Source: an uncultured Prevotellamassilia sp. (GTDB lineage Bacteria > Bacteroidota > Bacteroidia > Bacteroidales > Bacteroidaceae). Taken from it: a DNA stretch of 39,734 nt. The stretch lies in the NCBI GenBank assembly GCA_934255485.1, contig CAKQOG010000022.1:1-39734 (forward strand), read 5' to 3'. Of the stretch, positions 8,401 to 15,481 are shown in pieces. The translations under genes were made by a program, and so were the position numbers. How positions within the stretch are numbered: the first letter of the stretch is position 1; each line of letters begins with the position of its first letter. The notes below the pieces were generated by a model. That model searched no databases. It saw only the letters and a list, made by a program, of their open reading frames with translations, and was not told the origin of the DNA.

Positions 8401-8548
8401 GCTTGGCACTTGTCCTGAAAATTTGACAATATGGGTGCAACATCCGATTGTTCTATTTTTCCGTAAGCCTCTGCCCTACTCCACAAAGTGGCAATAGCTT
8501 AACATGACAAAAGATAAACATAACACATAGCATAAACACACCACTCAA

Positions 8549-9109
8549 ATGAAAGATCGCATCAAGCAAATAATGGAAGCCGTTGGATTGTCGCAACAAG
8601 ATTTTGCAAAAGAGCTTGGCATATCGGCAGCTTCGCTATCAAGTATATTCACCGGACGCACCAATCCAACTAACAAACACGTGATGGCTATACACAGAGT
8701 GTTTCCGCAAATAAATGTTAATTGGCTTTTATTCGGTGAAGGAGATATGATTATGAAGAATCAAGCCACAAACGCCCCTTCGCTTGACAAAGATTTAGCT
8801 GACGAAACTACTACCGAAGAAGAAAATTTAGATGCCTCTGCTACGAACGAAAACAATGGCAACGATGCACCATCAGCCTCGATTTTTGGCAACATGAACA
8901 CACTTGTTGCACCACAACCCAGAAGCGAAAATGTGGCAACAAGCTCCCAACTCAGCCGTCGCGACAACATGCAAAACACTGTTAGAGGAAATGGGAGTGT
9001 TGTAACAACAAACATGGCAGTTGAGAGAGAAGACAGAAAGATTAAAGAGATAAGAGTGTTCTATAGCAATGGTACTTACGAGTCGTTTGTGCCATCCAAT
9101 AAGATGTAG
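8549..9109 (+). CDS. XRE-family helix-turn-helix regulator
   Basis: A 186-residue protein. Residues 1-70 form a Cro/CI-type DNA-binding domain: IKQIMEAVGLSQQDFAKELG with helix 3 ISAASLSSIFTGRTNP and the trailing helices ending VNWLLFGEGDM. A long, low-complexity, acidic linker rich in Asn, Thr and Glu follows (about 75-160), then a short C-terminal block IKEIRVFYSNGTYESFVPS of no recognised family. No peptidase (S24) part is present, so it is not a LexA/CI-type cleavable repressor. It stands alone after a 1.5-kb gap, and its TAG stop codon is part of a repeat copy. The target genes are unknown. Confidence 0.85.
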   Translation: MKDRIKQIMEAVGLSQQDFAKELGISAASLSSIFTGRTNPTNKHVMAIHRVFPQINVNWLLFGEGDMIMKNQATNAPSLDKDLADETTTEEENLDASATNENNGNDAPSASIFGNMNTLVAPQPRSENVATSSQLSRRDNMQNTVRGNGSVVTTNMAVEREDRKIKEIRVFYSNGTYESFVPSNKM

Positions 9110-9204
9110 GTATTCAAAATTAATTTATTAAGTAAGTGTTCAAAATTAATTGATATAATTATGTTGTTGTTCAAAAAAATAGTTTTGAGCACCTACTTAA
9201 TAAT
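9106..9204. repeat. Interspersed repeat, copy B (double left end)
   Basis: Two head-to-tail left ends, GTAGGTATTCAAAATTAATT (9106-9125) and TAAGTAAGTG followed by TTCAAAATTAATTGATATAA (9129 on), and then the inverted right end TTTTGAGCACCTACTTA (9185-9201). The outer pair gives a 75-bp element with about 17-bp imperfect terminal inverted repeats. The first left end contains the TAG stop codon of the XRE gene (9107-9109); the right part overlaps the region just before the start of the next gene. Confidence 0.75.
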
Positions 9205-9217
9205 ACAAATAAAATCT

Positions 9218-10069
9218 ATGACTTATAAAAGAAAACTTTTTTTGTTGGCAGTGGCTCTACCCTATGCTCTGCAATCAATCACCGGATGCAATCTAAACAA
9301 GCATCGCAATGCTGAAGATACGAATAGGGACACTACTATAAGTTCAACAAAAAAGATTAAAGAGCAACAGCCCCATAACGTTTATCAAAAAAATGCTTTA
9401 ACAAGCGACAAAAACAATCTTATTAATAGTTTAAAAGAATGGAAGGCGGGCACCATTGTCACCGCATCGCTTGTCAAGGCATATGGCGAAGATAAATGCT
9501 TTAGTTCCTTGCCCATAAGCCACAATATTTATAAGCGAATTGAGGGAAAATCGTATAAAAAAGGATGCAATGTTCCGCTTTCAGACCTGTGCTACCTCAG
9601 AATTTTACACTATAATGCCGAGGGCAAACTGCAATTAGGCGAGATGATTTGCAACAAACTGATAGCCAACGATTTAATTGCTATATTCCGAACACTCTAC
9701 ATCAACCACTATCGCATAGAGCGCATGGTGCTCGTTGATGCCTACAATGCCAACGATGAACTATCGATGCAAGATAACAACACCACTTGTTTTAACTTTA
9801 GGCGGATAAAAGGCAAGAGCAAACTCTCAAAGCATAGCTTGGGATTGGCTGTAGACATCAATCCACTGTATAATCCTCACGTAAAATACAACAATCAGAA
9901 CAAAATGATTGTTGCTCCTCAAAAAGGACTTGCATACGCCAACCGCAACAAACATTTTCCGTATAAGATAGATGCAAGCGACCTTTGCTACAAATTATTC
10001 AAGCAGCATGGTTTTAGATGGGGAGGTGCATGGAGACACAGCAAAGACTATCAGCATTTTGAAAAATGA
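9218..10069 (+). CDS. M15-family D,D-carboxypeptidase-like lipoprotein
   Basis: A protein of about 283 residues starting at MTYKRKLF; the in-frame ATG at 9161 would add 19 residues encoded inside the repeat element and is rejected. A lipoprotein signal peptide ends at SITGC (Cys about residue 24), so it is probably lipid-anchored in the envelope. The C-terminal half has the VanY/VanX signature SxHxxGxAxD as SKHSLGLAVD, with the last zinc ligand in DYQHFE at the end, so the metal site looks complete. Members cut D-Ala-D-Ala or other peptidoglycan peptides; the exact bond is not predictable. The middle part contains several Cys residues. It is preceded by the XRE gene and followed by strong hairpins. 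Confidence 0.8.
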   Translation: MTYKRKLFLLAVALPYALQSITGCNLNKHRNAEDTNRDTTISSTKKIKEQQPHNVYQKNALTSDKNNLINSLKEWKAGTIVTASLVKAYGEDKCFSSLPISHNIYKRIEGKSYKKGCNVPLSDLCYLRILHYNAEGKLQLGEMICNKLIANDLIAIFRTLYINHYRIERMVLVDAYNANDELSMQDNNTTCFNFRRIKGKSKLSKHSLGLAVDINPLYNPHVKYNNQNKMIVAPQKGLAYANRNKHFPYKIDASDLCYKLFKQHGFRWGGAWRHSKDYQHFEK

Positions 10070-10145
10070 GGATACATCCTCAATATGCCATAAACGCATG
10101 ATTATCAATTAATAAACGCAACATTACAAGCAATAGTACGAAATC

Positions 10146-10177
10146 AGTTAGCGTATCACGGGCGTGATACGCTAACT
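10146..10177. terminator. Perfect 15-bp hairpin after the M15 peptidase gene
   Basis: AGTTAGCGTATCACG (10146-10160) and CGTGATACGCTAACT (10163-10177) are exact reverse complements with only GG between. This is a strong and nearly symmetric stem, but there is no T-run on either side, so it is either a factor-assisted transcript end or a protein-binding palindrome. Confidence 0.5.
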
Positions 10178-10222
10178 AAATACGCATTTATAAGATAGAA
10201 TAGTATGATACTTCAATTAGTA

Positions 10223-10282
10223 GAACAGAGAAATCAGCATAAAAGCTTCATTCAATAAACTTTTATGCTGATTTCTTTGTTC
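10223..10282. terminator. 23-bp hairpin between convergent genes
   Basis: The left arm 10223-10245 (core AGAAATCAGCATAAAAG) and the right arm 10260-10282 (core CTTTTATGCTGATTTCT) pair over 23 bp with one G-U wobble and a 14-nt loop. It lies between the plus-strand peptidase and the minus-strand glycosyltransferase and probably works as a two-way terminator, though no long T-run follows. Confidence 0.6.
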
Positions 10283-10287
10283 ATACA

Positions 10288-10399
10288 TAAGTAAATGCTC
10301 AAAATTAATTTAGAAAGGCCTGGCCTGAATACAAAAGGCTACAGCCTATTGTAGCGCCATAAGTATCTATACATATAGGGATATATGTCCACTTACTTA
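10288..10399. repeat. Interspersed repeat, copy C
   Basis: The left end is TAAGTAAATGCTCAAAATTA (10288-10307), continuing ATTTAG; the right end is TGTCCACTTACTTA (10386-10399), whose inverse TAAGTAAGTGGACA matches copy H exactly. The element is about 112 bp and touches the TGA stop (10400-10402) of the minus-strand glycosyltransferase gene without a gap. Confidence 0.7.
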
Positions 10400-11416
10400 T
10401 CAATCGGGCACACGAATATTAAAGAATACCCTCCTTATAGTGAGATACAGCCACGATTGTAAAAGAAAAATGCTGAACATACGCCACGGGTAATAGCCTG
10501 GGCGATATTTTACATTGGTGCGTATGAGCGAAGCATCGATTGTTTGAAACACGGCTCGCATACGCTTCATAATAAGGCTTTTTTCGGCACTTGAAAACGC
10601 ATTTTTGTGCTGCAACAAATAACCATAACACCCAATGAGGTTGCACCAACGATGCGTTTCGTAAAGGCTTAACACCTCATCAGCATGGCTAATATTGCCA
10701 TTTTTAACTTCATCGTCTAACTGCCGTCGCATGCTCAAATTAGCCTCCATATAGTCGAATCGTTTGATTGAGCAACTGTTTGTGCACGAGTTTTTGTGCT
10801 GTCTGTAAAAATATTTTCCATCACAAAAAACCACTTTGCGAGAGTGAAGATAGTGAAGTCGTGTGGTGTTGTCGTCGCTATACAATCTGCACGTTGCGTC
10901 GTAAGGATAGCGTTTATGCAGCGAAGTTCGCACCACATAAAGCCCATGTATGCGCCAATCAAGGCTTAACCTAAAAGCCTCTTCGCCCGAAAGTGTGGTT
11001 TTGTCGGTTCTGTTTTCGTAGTCGGTTTCGCATTGTGTATCGTTGTCGTGCATCACCACATGTAGCAACACGCAGTCGTTTTCGGCATCAGCCGTTAGCG
11101 CATTATAGGCTTTTTGCAATGTAGTTGGCTCATACCAATCGTCGCTATCGAGCATTGTTGTATATTCGCCATCGGCTATGGTAAGTCCTAAGTTGCGTGC
11201 CACGGCTTGTCCACTATTGACGGGAGTTTTCATCACTTTTATTCGGCTATCACGCTGCGCATACTCCTTTAATATTTGGAGTGAATGGTCTGTAGAGCAG
11301 TCGTCAATACATATTATCTGTATGTCGTGAAGCGACTGACCGAGCAAGGAGTTTAGGCATTTATCTAAAAAAGGCTCTGCATTGTATACTGCAACAAGCA
11401 CCGTTATCTTGCACAT
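10400..11416 (-). CDS. Family 2 glycosyltransferase
   Basis: A 338-residue GT-A fold enzyme. The nucleotide-sugar domain starts at once with ITVLVAVYNAEPFLDKCLNSLL, contains IICIDDCSTD and GQAVARNLGL, and the metal-binding DxD is DSDDW near residue 92. The acceptor-specific C-terminal half (about 130-338) is divergent, with scattered Cys and Trp, and no membrane spans are clear. It transfers a sugar during surface polysaccharide or glycoprotein glycan synthesis; sugar and acceptor are unknown. It begins 13 bp after the flippase gene on the same strand, which points to assembly of an exported glycan. Confidence 0.88.
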   Translation of the reverse strand: MCKITVLVAVYNAEPFLDKCLNSLLGQSLHDIQIICIDDCSTDHSLQILKEYAQRDSRIKVMKTPVNSGQAVARNLGLTIADGEYTTMLDSDDWYEPTTLQKAYNALTADAENDCVLLHVVMHDNDTQCETDYENRTDKTTLSGEEAFRLSLDWRIHGLYVVRTSLHKRYPYDATCRLYSDDNTTRLHYLHSRKVVFCDGKYFYRQHKNSCTNSCSIKRFDYMEANLSMRRQLDDEVKNGNISHADEVLSLYETHRWCNLIGCYGYLLQHKNAFSSAEKSLIMKRMRAVFQTIDASLIRTNVKYRPGYYPWRMFSIFLLQSWLYLTIRRVFFNIRVPD

Positions 11417-11429
11417 TTTAAATACTTGT

Positions 11430-12938
11430 TTATTCCGATTTAAAGAATTTATTTTTCAGTGTCTCAAACAAATGTGTTTCTTTATTTAATATGCCCAAAG
11501 ATATGTAGCCCGACACCGCAACCACAATACAGCCAACAATACATTTAGAGATAAAATTCATCTTCAACGAAGCATAAACGGCTATTGCAAGCAAAGCAAA
11601 TTGGGCGAGTATGGCTATGGGTGAAGTTGTTTTGAAACGATAGCCATACTTAAAATAATAAAAGATGTGTATGAACAACAAATCGAACAATCCCATCAAC
11701 GTAAGTGCCCAACCAGTGCCTTCGAGCCCCAACAGATAATAGAAACTCGGAATGGCTATAGCCAACAACACATCGTATGTTACCTCGCTCACTACGTAAA
11801 TTTTAGAGTCACCATGCGAGAGTGGTAAATAGGCCACGGGCAAGGTGAGCGACTTGAAAAACATGTAAAAAACTGCGCAAGTGGCCATATTTACGGAGCT
11901 TACAAACTCTGCCGAAAAGAGCAAACGTACCACCCAAGGCATAAGTATAACGAAACTAACTAATATGGGAGCTACGAGCAATACGCACACTTCGATTTGT
12001 TTATTCACGGTGTTACACATCAGTTGCCGATTATCTTTAACAGCCGAAAGCCGTGGAAAATAATCGTTTTCTACCGCCATAAACACCAACGAGGCATAGC
12101 TCACAATCATTATATAGCCACAATTATACAATCCTACTACATCAACTCCACCCAAACGCACCATGAGGGCACGCATTACATACTCTGCCCCCTGGCCAAA
12201 TGCACCTGCTACGATATAGGCTACGCCAAGTTTGATGAAAGGCATTCCGTATTTTAAATTAGTGGTATTTAGCATGTTCCATCTCCACGGAACAACCTTG
12301 GTTGAATAGTATAAATGCACTAATAGTATGCCCAAATTGCTCAACAACAAGGCTGGCACAATGCTTGTAGAGCCCATTGTGCCATAAAAAACGAGGTAAA
12401 CGAATAGGGCTACAATGGCACAAACCACCGAGATAGCAGCCACACGTTTTAGGCATTTCAATCCTTTGAGTATGGCCATTTCGCCACCTGTTATGGCTAA
12501 CATGCCTACCATGGGCGAGAGCAATGCAAACGATGAGGTGTAACTATAATTGCCAAACGTGAGTAAACTGATTAACGGACTTAGCACCAACCCCATAAGT
12601 GTGCCAACGATTGCCGTTATCACACACCAGGCACGAACGGAGCGAACGCTCGTTTCTATGCCCTCTTTGTCGGCCAATGCATATTTCTCTGCCACATCTT
12701 TGACGGCACTAAACGATATGCCCATGTTGGTGCATTGGTTGAGCAAAGACACAACATTATTGTATATATTAATGAGTGCCAACCCCGTAGGGCCTAAAAA
12801 TATGGCAACCACCTTTGTGCGCAACACGCCAACGAGCATTGTTAGCACCTGCACACCGCCAAATAGACCAGTATATTTCAGCACGTGGCTGTAACTTGCA
12901 TCGTATTGTTGAGGAGATTGTTGTTGTTCTTCTTCCAC
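11430..12938 (-). CDS. Wzx-type polysaccharide flippase (MOP superfamily)
   Basis: A 502-residue membrane protein with about 12-14 hydrophobic spans. The N-terminus (LKYTGLFGGVQVLTMLVGVL then RTKVVAIFLGPTGLALI) is typical of O-antigen and enterobacterial-common-antigen flippases of the MOP exporter superfamily, which move lipid-linked oligosaccharides across the inner membrane. The pairing with a downstream GT2 gene supports this. A polar Gln-rich leader (residues 1-12) precedes the first span. No polymerase (Wzy) or initiating transferase is in the window, so the locus is small or split. A TATCTTTG -7-like element (complement of 12980-12987) lies 42 bp upstream. Confidence 0.85.
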   Translation of the reverse strand: MEEEQQQSPQQYDASYSHVLKYTGLFGGVQVLTMLVGVLRTKVVAIFLGPTGLALINIYNNVVSLLNQCTNMGISFSAVKDVAEKYALADKEGIETSVRSVRAWCVITAIVGTLMGLVLSPLISLLTFGNYSYTSSFALLSPMVGMLAITGGEMAILKGLKCLKRVAAISVVCAIVALFVYLVFYGTMGSTSIVPALLLSNLGILLVHLYYSTKVVPWRWNMLNTTNLKYGMPFIKLGVAYIVAGAFGQGAEYVMRALMVRLGGVDVVGLYNCGYIMIVSYASLVFMAVENDYFPRLSAVKDNRQLMCNTVNKQIEVCVLLVAPILVSFVILMPWVVRLLFSAEFVSSVNMATCAVFYMFFKSLTLPVAYLPLSHGDSKIYVVSEVTYDVLLAIAIPSFYYLLGLEGTGWALTLMGLFDLLFIHIFYYFKYGYRFKTTSPIAILAQFALLAIAVYASLKMNFISKCIVGCIVVAVSGYISLGILNKETHLFETLKNKFFKSE

Positions 12939-13005
12939 TCTTTGTTGCTTTCGGTTATTAAATTTAAATGAGATAGATGCAAAGATACGTTTTTAAAGCA
13001 AAACA

Positions 13006-13045
13006 ATAGGCGAAACCATAGCCCAAAAGCCATTGTTCCGCCTAT
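13006..13045 (-). terminator. Terminator of queF
   Basis: On the minus strand ATAGGCG and CGCCTAT close a long imperfect hairpin with further inner pairs, followed by a T-rich tail (TTGTTTTG). It lies 22 bp past the queF stop. Confidence 0.65.
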
Positions 13046-13067
13046 ATTATGAAATCAAAGAGTTTTT

Positions 13068-13523
13068 TTATAAATCGTGTTGTTGCAAGCGATATTCAGC
13101 CAACTTTTCGTATTTTGTGCCAGGTATGCCGTAATTTGCATAAGGATAAATGCTTATGCCTCCACGCGGTGTGAACAAACCTGTCACTTCGATGTATTTA
13201 GGCTTCATTAGTTTAATGAGGTCTTTCATGATGATATTTACGCAATCTTCGTGAAAATCACCATGATTTCTGAAACTAAATAGATATAGTTTTAGGCTCT
13301 TGCTCTCTACCATCAGTTCGCCTGGAATGTAGGAAATGCGTATTTCAGCAAAATCGGGTTGCCCCGTAATAGGACAGAGACTTGTAAATTCGGGACAATT
13401 AAAGCGTACCCAATAGTCGTTGCCGAGATGTTTGTTTACAAAAGTTTCGAGCACTTCGGGCGCATAATCACTCTTATATTCTGTTTTTGCACCTAAGGCA
13501 TTGAGATGTAAATCTTCGCGCAT
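13068..13523 (-). CDS. queF: NADPH-dependent 7-cyano-7-deazaguanine reductase
   Basis: A 151-residue QueF of the short, YkvM-like type. It reduces the nitrile of preQ0 to the amine of preQ1 using two NADPH, the last step before insertion into tRNA. The thioimide-forming cysteine and proton donor lie in FTSLCPITGQPDFAEI, and the QueF motif is ESKSLKLYLFSFRNHGDFHE. The length fits the unimodular family. It is the last gene of a minus-strand set after the transporter and queC; a 183-bp repeat element separates it from queC, so it may be read from its own promoter or through the repeat. Confidence 0.96.
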   Translation of the reverse strand: MREDLHLNALGAKTEYKSDYAPEVLETFVNKHLGNDYWVRFNCPEFTSLCPITGQPDFAEIRISYIPGELMVESKSLKLYLFSFRNHGDFHEDCVNIIMKDLIKLMKPKYIEVTGLFTPRGGISIYPYANYGIPGTKYEKLAEYRLQQHDL

Positions 13524-13554
13524 AGTTAATGTAATAGTCTTATTTTTTAATGCA

Positions 13555-13737
13555 AAGTAGGTGTTTCTAATTATTTTTATATTTGAAGTGCTTTATGTGG
13601 ATGTAGTTTAAAGGGATGTTTGAAAGAACATAGTGGGCTATGTAGCAGAAAACAAACATTAAAGATGCGCCACAGAGAGTGCTTGAAATATAAAAATAAC
13701 AGTATTGATTTATATAAATAATTTTGAATACCTACTT
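13555..13737. repeat. Interspersed repeat, copy D (full-length MITE-like element)
   Basis: An element of about 183 bp with imperfect terminal inverted repeats: AAGTAGGTGTTTCTAATTAT at the left and, inverted, AAGTAGGTATTCAAAATTAT at the right. A second nested inverted repeat (TTATTTTTATATTT near 13571 and its inverse near 13690) bounds an interior that includes AGTGCTTTATGTGGATGTA (13587-13605), found again exactly in copy I at 39145-39163. No open reading frame lies inside. The right end overlaps the queC stop codon (TAA, 13736-13738). Confidence 0.8.
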
Positions 13738-14449
13738 ACTTATTGTCTGATTGTTGGGCCTTTAAGCGTAAATATTCGTCGAGACCTTGCTTACGCAGTT
13801 TGCATGAGGGGCAATGTCCACATCCATCTCCCACCACTCCGTTGTAGCACGTGAGTGTGCGGTTACGAACAAGGTCGAGCACTCCCAACTCGTCGGCAAG
13901 AGCCCAAGTATCACATTTGTCAATCCACATCAACGGGGTGTGTATCACAAATTGTTCTTCCATAGCCAAGTTGAGCGTTACGTTGAGCGAACGTATAAAC
14001 GAATCGCGGCAATCGGGGTAGCCAGAGAAGTCGGTTTGCGACACTCCCGTTACTAAATGGCGTATGCCTCTTTCGCGTGCGTAAACGGCTGCAATGCTCA
14101 AAAAGAAGAGGTTTCGACCAGGAACAAAGGTGTTGGGCGGACCATCGGCAGGCTTCACTTGATCCATCACAATGCTTTGGTCGGTGAGCGAATTGTGGGC
14201 CAAATTACTTATAAAGCTCACGTCTATCTTGTCGAAATGTACACCAGCTTCTGCTGCAATGTCCTGTGCAAGGTCTACTTCGTGTACATGCTTTTGTCCA
14301 TATACAAAGCTCAAGGCATACACCTCTTTAAAGTGTTTTTTTGCCCAAAAAAGGCAAGTGGTAGAGTCTTGTCCACCGCTAAAAACGACAAGGGCACTTT
14401 CGTTTGTTACGCCATTGTCTATTGGGAAATGGTGATTTTGTTTTAGCAT
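13736..14449 (-). CDS. queC: 7-cyano-7-deazaguanine (preQ0) synthase
   Basis: A 237-residue ATP-dependent enzyme that converts 7-carboxy-7-deazaguanine and ammonia to preQ0 in the queuosine pathway. The PP-loop SGGQDS (27-32 within VVFSGGQDSTTCLFWA) binds ATP, and the C-terminal cluster CYNGVVGDGCGHCPSC supplies zinc-binding cysteines. The N-terminus has about 20 residues before the conserved strand, slightly more than usual; internal starts are possible but lack a better context. It lies downstream of the YhhQ-type transporter (61-bp gap). The stop codon is formed by the end of a repeat element, giving the C-terminus SDNK. Confidence 0.96.
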   Translation of the reverse strand: MLKQNHHFPIDNGVTNESALVVFSGGQDSTTCLFWAKKHFKEVYALSFVYGQKHVHEVDLAQDIAAEAGVHFDKIDVSFISNLAHNSLTDQSIVMDQVKPADGPPNTFVPGRNLFFLSIAAVYARERGIRHLVTGVSQTDFSGYPDCRDSFIRSLNVTLNLAMEEQFVIHTPLMWIDKCDTWALADELGVLDLVRNRTLTCYNGVVGDGCGHCPSCKLRKQGLDEYLRLKAQQSDNK

Positions 14450-14510
14450 AATATGTTGTTATCCTTTTGTGTTTCTTTATAGTAAAGAATAATATTCTCT
14501 CTTTACTTGC

Positions 14511-15233
14511 TTATAAATCAAATATTTTCCAAACACTATACGATATGCCCTCATCGTAGGCATCTTCGTCCTCATAGCGTTTAAGAAAATTCACTACACG
14601 GATGGTAATGGGCAGAACAATAATTTCGTATACTGTTTTTAGCACCACTTGGTTTATCATGAGCATGGGTAGGACACTCCAAGGTACTACACCGCCCAAT
14701 GCTAAGGGAAAAAACACCAACGAGTCGCCCGTCTCGCCCACCACCGTTGAGGCTATAGCTCGGTATGAGAAGTGTCGTCCATCTTCGGTCTTCAACTTCA
14801 TTTTGCTCATGACATAAGCATTTAAGAATGAACCTACTAAAAAGGCTGCAAAGGATGCTGCACAAATTCGAGGAGCTAAACCAAAAATGGCATGAAAACC
14901 TTCGTTGCCATGCCAATAAGTGGCTCCTGGCAACACATCTGCCACAAAACCAAACAGAACAAACAGAAAGTTCATGGCAAATCCTAACCAAATGATGAGA
15001 CGTGTGCGACGATAACCCCACACCTCAACCATACAGTCGTTGATGATATACGAAACGGGAAAAACAATTAGTCCTGCCGTTAGCTCTAACGGTCCAATAC
15101 ATATTTGTTTGGTTTCTAACAAGTTTGCCGCTATAAGGCAAACGCAAAAGAGCACCCCAAGCAACATATAGGGTATGCTCACCATAGTGCGGTGCTGTTC
15201 TCTTGCAGCACCTTTTGATTGTTTGTTTATCAT
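14511..15233 (-). CDS. yhhQ: Queuosine precursor transporter (YhhQ/VUT family)
   Basis: A 240-residue integral membrane protein with about six spans. Family blocks include ANLLETKQICIGPLELTAG, PVSYIINDCMVEVWGYRR, the SFAAFLVGSFLNAYVMS segment and VVGETGDSLVFF. The family imports preQ0 or preQ1. Gene order transporter-queC-queF supports that role and suggests the cell can both make and salvage the base. A cytoplasmic tail rich in Asp/Glu ends the protein. The likely promoter is the -7 element TAACTTTG (complement of 15387-15394), which leaves a leader containing repeat copy E. Confidence 0.92.
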   Translation of the reverse strand: MINKQSKGAAREQHRTMVSIPYMLLGVLFCVCLIAANLLETKQICIGPLELTAGLIVFPVSYIINDCMVEVWGYRRTRLIIWLGFAMNFLFVLFGFVADVLPGATYWHGNEGFHAIFGLAPRICAASFAAFLVGSFLNAYVMSKMKLKTEDGRHFSYRAIASTVVGETGDSLVFFPLALGGVVPWSVLPMLMINQVVLKTVYEIIVLPITIRVVNFLKRYEDEDAYDEGISYSVWKIFDL

Positions 15234-15313
15234 TGTTCTTGTTTTTTACGAGGTTTACCAAGCACTCGGGGCTAATATGCTCTGTTTTGTTGTTTTATAG
15301 CCCAAGCTATTTT

Positions 15314-15380
15314 TAAGCAGATATTCAAACTAAATTAATTTATATAATTATGTTCTGCTTTAATTTTAAACATCTACTTA
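15314..15380. repeat. Interspersed repeat, copy E
   Basis: A 67-bp copy with left end TAAGCAGATATTCAAACTAA (then ATTAATTTATATAATTATG) and inverted right end TAAGTAGATGTTTAAAATTA. It lies in the leader of the queuosine transporter gene, between its probable promoter and the start codon. Confidence 0.7.
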
Positions 15381-15386
15381 GAACTG

Positions 15387-15394
15387 CAAAGTTA
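15387..15394 (-). promoter_or_regulatory. -7 promoter element of the queuosine operon
   Basis: The complement reads TAACTTTG, matching TAnnTTTG. It lies 150 bp ahead of the transporter gene and directly after the terminator of the preceding gene, a natural place for a new promoter. A convincing -33 TTTG at 19-20 bp is not visible. Confidence 0.45.
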
Positions 15395-15406
15395 CAATAT
15401 TTTATC

Positions 15407-15459
15407 AAAAAACCGTGGTGGTCTGTACTGAAAAATACATATTCAGCACCGACCACCAC
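15407..15459 (-). terminator. Intrinsic terminator of the DMT transporter gene
   Basis: On the minus strand GTGGTGGTC and GACCACCAC (15451-15459 and 15415-15423) form a 9-bp GC-rich stem extended by CTGAA/TTCAG pairs, followed by six T (complement of 15407-15412). It begins about 20 bp past the stop codon. Confidence 0.85.
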
Positions 15460-15481
15460 TTGTGTTTTAAGAGAGAGGTTG

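Larger units (their letters stand above)
7056..8548. other. 1.5-kb AT-rich gene-free region
   Basis: Between about 7640 and 8160 the sequence is extremely AT-rich. Iterations of ATATTTACA or close variants occur at about 7683, 7717, 7752, 8030, 8108 and 8147, and a 10-bp perfect hairpin lies at 7709-7736 (ATTTAGATTT/AAATCTAAAT). Open reading frames here are short and show no protein likeness. From 8185 on, composition returns to normal and a promoter with a possible untranslated RNA begins. I see no tRNA, transposase remnant or DnaA-box cluster (TTATCCACA). Confidence 0.5.

Noticed and set aside
10400..12938. Capsule or O-antigen biosynthesis cluster
   Set aside because: Only one glycosyltransferase and a flippase are present, with no polymerase, sugar-nucleotide genes or initiating transferase. 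The pair is real, but a full cluster is not in the window.
15234..15400. preQ1 riboswitch before the queuosine genes
   Set aside because: I looked for the preQ1-I and preQ1-II patterns (a short hairpin with an A-rich tail pairing into the loop) and found only repeat copy E and a weak GGGCTA/TAGCCC pairing.
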